A stretch of DNA of 5,044 bases, taken from assembly GCA_024274855.1 (NCBI GenBank), contig JAJSAJ010000238.1:1-5044 (forward strand). Direction: 5' to 3'. Positions 1 through 5,044 of this stretch are shown one piece after another (positions within the stretch are counted from its first letter, which is position 1; each line of letters starts with the position of its first letter). The translations under genes were made by a program, and so were the position numbers. Origin of the DNA: Planctomycetota bacterium. GTDB taxonomy: Bacteria; Planctomycetota; Planctomycetia; Pirellulales; Pirellulaceae. Below the pieces are notes generated by a model, which was not told the origin of the DNA, did no database searches, and saw only the letters and a list, made by a program, of their open reading frames with translations.

Positions 1-1
1 A

Positions 2-2323
2 CAATTGATGCAATTCCCGCTGGCCACCGTGTCGGCAATTGCACAGGCGACGGAAGAAACAAGTTGCCATTTATTGATCGAGTCGATTGAACGATTCAGC
101 GGTGATCCGATCAAGGTGCGTGAGGAGCTGGAGCGAGTTGGGGCCGGGCACGAAACGCTGGTGATTGCCAAGAACGACGCGGAACAAGAACGCCTGACAG
201 AAATATTCGAACCGGCCAATGTGAATCGCAATCGACGTTTGAAGATCCTGGTCGGTGATCTGCATGCCGGCTTTCGCCTTGTGAACGATCGGATCATTCT
301 AGTCAGCAGTGCTGAACTGTTTCAGCGGACTGATTTGCCCCGCGCATCAAGGCGGCGTTTGGGACGCGTGATCGACTCGTTCCTCGACCTGGCCGATGGT
401 GATCTGGTTGTCCACCTGGCGCATGGAATCGGCCGTTACCGGGGCATGAAAATGCTCCGAAAACACGACAAAGCAGAGGAGCACCTGGAAATCGAGTTTC
501 ACGCGGGAACTCGAATCTATGTCCCGGCGACCAAGATCGATCTGGTTCAAAAATACATCGGTGGCACCAAGAGTCGGCCCAGGCTGGCACGCATCGGCGG
601 CAAATCATGGGTTCGCCAGAAACAGGCAGCCGAGGCCGCGGTCACCGACCTGGCCGCTGACATGCTGAGCGTCCAAGCGACACGGCAATTGCGGCCTGGA
701 ATCGCATTTCCCGCCGATTCCGATTGGCAACATGAATTCGATTCATCGTTCCCTTACCAGGAAACGGACGATCAGATTGCCGCGATCTCAGCCGTGAAAA
801 AAGACATGCTGACCGCTCGGCCAATGGATCGACTCCTGTGCGGCGATGTCGGGTTTGGTAAGACAGAAGTCGCCATGCGGGCCGCATTCAAAGCGGTTGA
901 CAGCGGGTATCAGGTTGCGATTCTCGTGCCGACCACGATCCTGGCGGAACAACACTTTCGGACATTCCGCCAACGAATGGCCGAGTTCCCGATCGATATC
1001 GAACGACTCAGCCGCTTCTGCACCGCCCGACAACAACGGGACATTCTGGCACGTCTTGAACTCGGACAAATCGATATTCTAATCGGAACCCATCGGCTCG
1101 TGTCGCGCGATGTCCACTTCCATAACCTCGGACTTGTGATTATTGACGAAGAACAACGGTTTGGCGTGGAGGTCAAAGAGCGGCTGAAACAACTACGCAG
1201 CACGGTCGATGTGATGACCATGACGGCGACACCTATTCCACGAACACTCCATATGTCGCTCGTCGGCGTTCGGGACATATCTAACCTCGAGACGCCACCC
1301 GAGGACCGGCAGGCTGTCGAAACACATGTTGCCCGGTTTAACCCTACCCTGGTCCGTGATGCAATCCTTCGAGAACTTGGGCGGGGCGGGCAGGTCTTTT
1401 TCGTGCACAATCGAGTGCAGGACATCCAACAGATCGCGGCCGCTCTACGCCAGCTGGTTCCGGAAGCATCGATCCGTATTGGGCATGGGCAAATGCCCGA
1501 AGCCGATCTCGAAACCGTTATGGTTGACTTCGTCGCGCACCGCTTCGATGTATTGCTGGCAACAACGATCGTCGAAAGCGGCCTCGATATCCCCAATGCC
1601 AATACAATTTTCATCGACGAGGCCCATCGGTACGGGTTGGCAGACCTACACCAGCTGCGAGGCCGGGTTGGACGGTACAAACACCGAGCCTACTGTTACT
1701 TGCTGATCCGGCCCGGCGCCCCACTGACGCCCAACGCCGCACGACGATTGCGGGCAATCGAAGAGTTCAGCGAAATGGGCGCCGGTTTTGCAATCTCGAT
1801 GCGTGATCTTGAAATTCGCGGAGCGGGAAGCCTCCTGGGAACTCAGCAGAGTGGCCATATCGCGTCGGTCGGCTACGAACTCTATTGCCAATTGTTGGAA
1901 CGGGCTGTCCGCCGCTTGAAGCATCTGCCGCCGAAACTGTCGATCGATGTCGATATCCGCCTGCCAGGCGAAGCCTACTTCCCGGCCGACTATGTTCCTG
2001 ATCTGCGAAGCAAAATCGATCTGTATCGCCGCATGACCCGGGTGGCGGGAGAGCGTGATCTGGAGGATATCCGCGCCGAACTGCTCGATCGATTCGGCCA
2101 GCTTCCCGATCCCGTCGCCGGCCTGTTTGCGGTCGTCGAGTTGAAAATCGAAGCGGCCATTTGGCAGATCGCGGCGATTGGCGTCGAGGATGACTATGTG
2201 GTTCTTCACTACACGGACCGGCGCCGAATGGAACAACTGGCGACCCGAGTGGGCAATCGGCTCCGCATTGTCGACACCCAGACCGCCTATCTTGCGGCGT
2301 CACGCGAAATTGCGAACCCATAG
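2..2323 (+). CDS. mfd: Transcription-repair coupling factor Mfd (5'-truncated by window edge)
   Basis: Mfd is a cytoplasmic DNA translocase that removes RNA polymerase stalled at lesions and recruits UvrA for nucleotide excision repair. Numbering from the TTG at 5, the visible part has: a partial N-terminal region (about 1-125); the CarD-like RNA polymerase interaction domain starting near 133, with HGIGRY at 140-145; the helicase Walker A GDVGFGKT at 280-287; motif II DEEQRFG at 381-387; motif III TATPIPRT at 407-414; motif V TTIVESGLD at 520-528; and motif VI QLRGRVGR at 550-557. The following segment (about 583-630, EEFSEMGAGF to GYELYCQLL) and the C-terminal TRCF domain with RFGQLPDP are typical of Mfd rather than RecG. 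The frame is open to the first codon at position 2, and full-length Mfd is usually about 1,100-1,200 residues, so the UvrB-like N-terminus lies upstream. No catalytic motif is missing. It ends with TAG. Confidence 0.96.
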   Translation, partial: QLMQFPLATVSAIAQATEETSCHLLIESIERFSGDPIKVREELERVGAGHETLVIAKNDAEQERLTEIFEPANVNRNRRLKILVGDLHAGFRLVNDRIILVSSAELFQRTDLPRASRRRLGRVIDSFLDLADGDLVVHLAHGIGRYRGMKMLRKHDKAEEHLEIEFHAGTRIYVPATKIDLVQKYIGGTKSRPRLARIGGKSWVRQKQAAEAAVTDLAADMLSVQATRQLRPGIAFPADSDWQHEFDSSFPYQETDDQIAAISAVKKDMLTARPMDRLLCGDVGFGKTEVAMRAAFKAVDSGYQVAILVPTTILAEQHFRTFRQRMAEFPIDIERLSRFCTARQQRDILARLELGQIDILIGTHRLVSRDVHFHNLGLVIIDEEQRFGVEVKERLKQLRSTVDVMTMTATPIPRTLHMSLVGVRDISNLETPPEDRQAVETHVARFNPTLVRDAILRELGRGGQVFFVHNRVQDIQQIAAALRQLVPEASIRIGHGQMPEADLETVMVDFVAHRFDVLLATTIVESGLDIPNANTIFIDEAHRYGLADLHQLRGRVGRYKHRAYCYLLIRPGAPLTPNAARRLRAIEEFSEMGAGFAISMRDLEIRGAGSLLGTQQSGHIASVGYELYCQLLERAVRRLKHLPPKLSIDVDIRLPGEAYFPADYVPDLRSKIDLYRRMTRVAGERDLEDIRAELLDRFGQLPDPVAGLFAVVELKIEAAIWQIAAIGVEDDYVVLHYTDRRRMEQLATRVGNRLRIVDTQTAYLAASREIANP

Positions 2324-2350
2324 CGGCTACGGCACTTGGTGAAATCGGTG

Positions 2351-2380
2351 TTGCGAGCGGGAGCATGAGCTGTCTATAAT
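2351..2380 (+). promoter_or_regulatory. Putative sigma70-type promoter upstream of the prolyl isomerase gene
   Basis: A perfect -10 hexamer TATAAT (2375-2380) lies 18 bases downstream of a -35-like TTGCGA (2351-2356, 4 of 6 matches to TTGACA). It sits in the short gap after the mfd stop codon. A run of eight C (2381-2388) directly follows the -10, placing the expected transcription start at about 2386-2388. This implies the isomerase gene can be expressed without read-through from mfd. It also argues against translation starting at the ATG at 2397, which would leave only about 10 bases of leader. This is inferred from sequence only. Confidence 0.55.
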
Positions 2381-2459
2381 CCCCCCCCGCGCCGGCATGT
2401 GGTTAGGTTATCGAACTTCCGTGCGCGGAGAGCGAACACTCGATCGAAACATCCCGACC

Positions 2460-2474
2460 GGAAGGTGTGCCGTG
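2460..2474 (+). promoter_or_regulatory. Possible ribosome binding site with alternative GTG start of the isomerase gene
   Basis: GGAAGG at 2460-2465 is followed after six bases by an in-frame GTG at 2472. It is the only clear Shine-Dalgarno-like match ahead of this gene. If used, it adds 22 residues before the ATG at 2538 and lengthens the n-region of the signal peptide. It competes with the 2538 start, and sequence alone cannot settle which is used. Confidence 0.35.
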
Positions 2475-2537
2475 GATCGTAATGCCCTCTTGTTACTGGG
2501 TTACCTTCGTACCAGGCTCAACAGCTGTGCCGACGAC

Positions 2538-3707
2538 ATGCAACGGCCGCAGGCAGTAGGCCGGCGCAGTCCTTTCGTGTTTCGCCAGGTCCTGGTGACA
2601 GGTCTGCTTGCAATACTGGTGGCCGGAAGCGTGCCGGTCGCCGCTGTTCTGGGCCAGGCTCCCGCCATCCCGGCCGGGGTGCCGGACGTGTCAAATCTGA
2701 CGGACGACGAGTTTCACCTGCGTTTGATCGACCCGACGCAACTGGTCGCACTGGTGGGGGATCAGCCGATTCTTGCAGGCGACCTCCTTCCCTCGATCAA
2801 TCAAATGTTGCTGCCGTTCATGGACAAGGCGTCCAAGAGCGAGGTGGACAGCCAACGGGCGTTGGGAATCGGCAAGTTGTTGCCCCGAAAAATTGACACC
2901 AAGCTGATTTACCTCGATTTCCTGCGTACCGTGCCGCCCGACAAACAAAAGGAAGCGATTGCCAACATCACGAAACAGGTTGATAAACAGTTCTATGAAG
3001 AGGAGCTGGATAAGCTGCTCAAGACAATGGAAGTCAAGTCATTGCCCGAGTTGGACGCCAAGTTGCGCTCGCTCGGATCGTCACTCGAAAGACAGAAAAT
3101 GGATTTTCGTGATACGGCGATCAGCCAGTTCATGGTCAGCCGCAACATCAATCGATCTCCGGAGATCACTTGTGTCGAACTATTGGCCTCCTATCGGGCC
3201 AATGCGGAAAAGTACGATGTTCCGGCCCGGGCGCAATGGGAGAAGCTGACTGCCCGCTTCGAGCGTTTTCCCGACAAAGCGGCGGCCGAACGTGCGATCG
3301 TCGAAATGGGAAACCAGGTATTGCTCGGCGCCAAGCTGGCGACGGTCGCCAAACGACTATCGCAAGGAACAAATGCCCAACAGGGAGGCTACCACGAGTG
3401 GACAACCAAGGGCTGTCTTGTCTCCGACGTGCTCGACCACGCTATCTTCACATTGCCGATCGGCCAGTTGAGTCGCATTTTGGAAGACGATCGCGGATTT
3501 CATATCGTGCGTGTGCTCAAACGTGAAGCGGCCAGCCGAATCCCATTCACCGAAGCCCAAAAAGAGATCCGCGAACAAATCATATCGAAAAAACGGTCCG
3601 AGCAGGTTCGAGATTATTTGGAAAAACTGCGTAAGAACACCTTCGTCTGGACGATTTTTGATCAGCGCAAAGCGACGTCGCCCAGCGCATTGTCGCTGTC
3701 GCAGTAG
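2538..3707 (+). CDS. Exported parvulin-type (PpiC/SurA-like) peptidyl-prolyl cis-trans isomerase
   Basis: Likely a periplasmic or membrane-anchored folding factor that isomerises X-Pro bonds, by family analogy with PpiC, PrsA and SurA. From the ATG at 2538 the protein has 389 residues. It begins with a basic n-region (RR at 9-10, R16) and a hydrophobic core at about 18-39, with possible cleavage near residues 41-43. A helical, charged segment follows at about 65-225, resembling the SurA/PrsA N-terminal chaperone part. The parvulin domain runs from about 230 to 326, with GGYHEW at 283-288 and GFHIVRV at 320-326, then a charged C-terminal helix. Start choice is uncertain. The frame is open from an ATG at 2397, and a GTG at 2472 has a GGAAGG Shine-Dalgarno-like sequence (2460-2465) six bases upstream, giving 411 residues with a long n-region. 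I prefer 2538 because it gives a compact signal peptide, although no clear ribosome binding site precedes it. Catalytic activity is not proven, since many parvulin-like chaperones are weak isomerases. Confidence 0.85.
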   Translation: MQRPQAVGRRSPFVFRQVLVTGLLAILVAGSVPVAAVLGQAPAIPAGVPDVSNLTDDEFHLRLIDPTQLVALVGDQPILAGDLLPSINQMLLPFMDKASKSEVDSQRALGIGKLLPRKIDTKLIYLDFLRTVPPDKQKEAIANITKQVDKQFYEEELDKLLKTMEVKSLPELDAKLRSLGSSLERQKMDFRDTAISQFMVSRNINRSPEITCVELLASYRANAEKYDVPARAQWEKLTARFERFPDKAAAERAIVEMGNQVLLGAKLATVAKRLSQGTNAQQGGYHEWTTKGCLVSDVLDHAIFTLPIGQLSRILEDDRGFHIVRVLKREAASRIPFTEAQKEIREQIISKKRSEQVRDYLEKLRKNTFVWTIFDQRKATSPSALSLSQ

Positions 3708-3950
3708 ACGTCAGCTATCGGGCTATCATGCCGGTGGCAAATGCACGACGATTTGGACAGAAGGGGCCAAGGACCACATACCAGAGTGCTCTTTACTTCC
3801 TCTGTTTCACTATAGTTCCAGCCCAAGTCTTACGGAAACCCCCTGTTCACTCTTCACGACGTTACGGCCATGCCGTTTTCATAATCGGCAGATACGAGTT
3901 CAGGTATACTCCTCTCCATGGTTTCCACACCCAACTCGCCTGTCGCCCAC

Positions 3951-4194
3951 ATGTCGAACACCGATCCGCGCCGGAACGTCGAACAAAAAGCAACGCTTCC
4001 ATTTGTACCAGAACGTTCGAATTCACCTTGATCAAGTTGTCGGCTGCGGTTGTTTTCTGGAGTTCGAGGCGGTCCTCGGCGCGACGGATCCGATTGCCGA
4101 CGGCCGGAAATTGGTGGACTGGTTGAGTGCTCAGTTTCATATCGCTTCCGATCAACTTGTGGCCGGATCCTATGCCGACATGCGTTCGGACTGA
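3951..4194 (+). pseudogene. Internally deleted CYTH-domain (class IV adenylate cyclase-like) gene remnant
   Basis: Two pieces of one protein family lie in adjacent frames. From the ATG at 3951 one frame reads MSNTDPRRNVEQKA, matching the short N-terminus of CYTH/CyaB-type proteins (RNVELKA-like, carrying the E-x-K of the ExExK motif); it stops at TGA 4029-4031. The +1 frame, from about 3994, reads YQNVRIHLDQV, then GCGCFLEFEAVLG, and ends GSYADMRSD with TGA at 4192-4194. That is the family's C-terminal third, with the conserved HLD and the ExE acidic residues intact. About 100 residues that normally lie between, including most basic triphosphate-binding residues, are absent, and the two pieces meet near 3990-3998 with a frame change. 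Intact CYTH enzymes act on triphosphates (cAMP synthesis, or hydrolysis of thiamine triphosphate or polyphosphate). This copy should be inactive. An in-frame ATG at 3918 could be the original start. The family call comes from motif recall, not a database search. Confidence 0.7.
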
Positions 4195-4252
4195 GAATCG
4201 CCCGGCGAAAAAAGTATCGTAGCGGCCTTGATCGTAACGTGGTCCACCACAC

Positions 4253-4333
4253 GGGAGGGCGAAGCTCCTGCTGAGCCGTAACGTCAACCAACGTCGACAC
4301 TTTTCACCGGCTCGGCAGGAGCCTCGCCCTCCC
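4253..4333. repeat. Long imperfect palindrome (planctomycete REP/MITE-like element)
   Basis: Two 26-base arms, 4253-4278 (beginning GGGAGGGCGA) and 4308-4333 (ending CGCCCTCCC), are reverse complements at 24 of 26 positions. They flank a 29-base loop (4279-4307) that contains AACGTC twice. One of the two differences gives a G-U pair in a + strand transcript, the other an A-C mismatch. The arm translated from the minus strand yields MGGRGSCRAGE, a stretch I recognise from many spurious small hypothetical proteins in planctomycete genomes, which suggests a dispersed family. It lacks a following T-run on either strand, so it does not look like a standard intrinsic terminator. Its role (mRNA stability, or a non-autonomous element moved by a REP-associated transposase) is unknown. 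Confidence 0.8.
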
Positions 4334-4444
4334 AAAAAGACTGCTTTTCCGAGCCCTGATACAAATCCTACTGCAGACGGCTAAACAGTTACATTTTTTG
4401 TTTGGCACTGGAAAGAGTATGACTTCGCTACGCCGCCTCTCTCG

Positions 4445-4479
4445 ATGATAAATGAGTAATGTCAAATGACTAATGATAA
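4445..4479. repeat. Degenerate heptamer tandem repeat, five units of ATGNNNA
   Basis: The stretch reads as five consecutive 7-base units: ATGATAA, ATGAGTA, ATGTCAA, ATGACTA, ATGATAA, followed by a truncated AT. Every unit keeps ATG at positions 1-3 and A at position 7, while positions 4-6 vary. Period 7 does not preserve a reading frame and the units contain stop codons (for example TAA and TGA), so this is non-coding repeat DNA. It resembles the short heptamer arrays seen in cyanobacterial and planctomycete intergenic DNA. Its function is unknown. Confidence 0.75.
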
Positions 4480-4715
4480 ATCGGTGAAAACCCCGGTGCT
4501 AACGCGATGGCAGACGAGAACCCCGTGAACGACTACCGCGCCATTATCCGAACTCTCGCTCCTTGACGGAAAACCTCCACCCTATCTGCCGTACATCACC
4601 CAGTCTGACTAATGCGACTGGTCCCTACAAAACACTTGCGGATTGCGAGGTGATCTTGCCGATAACCAATGCGGTATACCATTGTCTTCGCGCACGGACG
4701 TTGGCGGCCTTGCCA

Positions 4716-4721
4716 AAGGAG
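4716..4721 (+). promoter_or_regulatory. Shine-Dalgarno sequence of the WD40 gene
   Basis: AAGGAG lies eight bases before the GTG at 4730, which is near-ideal spacing. The ATG at 4723 is only one base away and in another frame, and an in-frame TGA at 4724-4726 rules out any start further upstream. This site therefore fixes the start codon as GTG. Confidence 0.8.
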
Positions 4722-4729
4722 CATGACTT

Positions 4730-5044
4730 GTGTTTTGGCTGGTTTGGAAAGTAAGACAAGCGGCGAGGTTTGCTGCCGGAGTCGTCGGGGCATCCACCTT
4801 GGCCGTCGTCATAACGGGTGGTCCGCTGCTGGCGGACGAAGTAATCGAAATGACCGTTGCTCGCGCGATTCAAGTGCCGGCCGATGGGATTCGTCATCAC
4901 GCTGCCGTGATCACGGCCATTTGTGCTCAACCGCAGGGTGAAATGCTCGCCGCCGCGGGTGACGACCATATCATCCGTATCTGGAACGTGGAGAGTGGCA
5001 AACTGATTTACCGACTGGTCGGCCACAACGATTGGGTCCGAGCG
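4730..5044 (+). CDS. Exported WD40-repeat protein (3'-truncated by window edge)
   Basis: The first 105 codons are visible; the frame is still open at the window end. The N-terminus (MFWLVWKVRQAARF...) has basic residues at 7, 9 and 13, then a hydrophobic core at about 14-34 ending GGPLLA, with likely signal peptidase cleavage after A35 before DEV. A short linker leads to the first WD40 blade: H57, AVITAICAQPQGEMLAAAG, DD at 78-79, then IRIWN with W85. A GH pair at 98-99 followed by NDW opens the second blade. Such proteins form beta-propeller scaffolds for protein-protein contacts. The export signal suggests a periplasmic or surface location, common among the large WD40 proteins of planctomycetes. 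The ligand and total length cannot be seen. The GTG start is supported by the AAGGAG site and by the stop codon just upstream in frame. Confidence 0.82.
   Translation, partial: MFWLVWKVRQAARFAAGVVGASTLAVVITGGPLLADEVIEMTVARAIQVPADGIRHHAAVITAICAQPQGEMLAAAGDDHIIRIWNVESGKLIYRLVGHNDWVRA

Larger units (their letters stand above)
4334..4729. other. Gene-poor spacer between the palindrome and the WD40 gene
   Basis: I find no supportable gene in these roughly 400 bases on either strand. The open frames are short, lack recognisable motifs and overlap each other. The stretch contains the heptamer array (described separately), a loose pair of similar segments (GAAAACCCCGGTG at 4486-4498 and GAGAACCCCGTG at 4517-4528), and a weak stem CCAGTC/GACTGG at 4600-4605 and 4616-4621. 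It must contain the promoter and leader of the WD40 gene unless that gene is read from further upstream. A -10-like TATACC at 4675-4680 has no well-placed -35. Confidence 0.6.

Noticed and set aside
910..1680. Minus-strand open frame of 256 residues inside mfd
   Set aside because: Composition is Arg/Ser-rich with no motif. It is an antisense shadow of the strongly conserved Mfd helicase core.
3905..3920. TATACT 7 bases upstream of ATG 3918, as a promoter giving a leaderless CYTH transcript
   Set aside because: No acceptable -35 at 15-19 bases upstream, and the gene it would drive is broken; too weak to list.
3511..4194. Single 227-residue + strand gene covering the CYTH C-terminal part
   Set aside because: Its first part overlaps the isomerase in another frame and the middle is featureless. 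Only the last approximately 65 residues resemble a protein family, so it is better explained as a pseudogene remnant.
4253..4333. Palindrome as an intrinsic terminator
   Set aside because: No T-run follows the stem on either strand; on the + strand it is followed by A residues.
3862..4335. Minus-strand open frame of 157 residues beginning MGGRGSCRAGE
   Set aside because: Its start lies inside the palindromic repeat, it runs antisense through the CYTH remnant, and it shows no domain. The N-terminus is a translation of the repeat arm.
4445..4479. Heptamer array as a CRISPR or phage attachment site
   Set aside because: Units are 7 bases with no spacers, and no integrase, tRNA or cas gene is nearby.
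4600..4621. Stem CCAGTC/GACTGG with a 10-base loop
   Set aside because: Only six pairs, with no T-run and no nearby regulatory context; likely chance.
4563..4754. Small + strand open frame of 63 residues with a TTG start
   Set aside because: No ribosome binding site or motif, and it overlaps the well-supported start of the WD40 gene in another frame.

Overview
The window looks like part of a planctomycete chromosome (Planctomycetota, probably Pirellulales-like). This is inferred from four things: the style of the Mfd C-terminal half, an exported parvulin-type prolyl isomerase directly downstream of it, an exported WD40-repeat protein, and two repeat types that I associate with planctomycete genomes (a GGGAGGGCGA...-type palindrome and ATGNNNA heptamers). 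All recognisable genes lie on the + strand.

Layout. Positions 2-2323 hold the 3' two-thirds of mfd, the transcription-repair coupling factor; its 5' end is outside the window. A short gap with a good sigma70-type promoter (2351-2380) leads to an exported PpiC/parvulin-type peptidyl-prolyl isomerase (2538-3707, with a possible earlier GTG start at 2472). From 3708 to 4729 there is about 1 kb of decayed, repeat-bearing DNA. It contains a remnant of a CYTH-domain (class IV adenylate cyclase-like) gene, in which the N-terminal start and the C-terminal third survive in different frames and the middle is missing (3951-4194). This is followed by a long imperfect palindrome (4253-4333) and a degenerate heptamer tandem array (4445-4479). 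At 4730 a new gene starts with a GTG codon behind a strong Shine-Dalgarno sequence. It encodes a signal peptide and the first WD40 repeat, and runs off the window end.

How the parts relate. Mfd acts in the cytoplasm in DNA repair, whereas the isomerase and the WD40 protein carry export signals, so no shared pathway is evident. The promoter in front of the isomerase suggests it can be transcribed independently of mfd. I see no convincing new defence or mobile system. The most notable points are the internally deleted CYTH gene, the two repeat families beside it, and the WD40 gene, which is easily missed because it starts with GTG and has no stop codon in the window.
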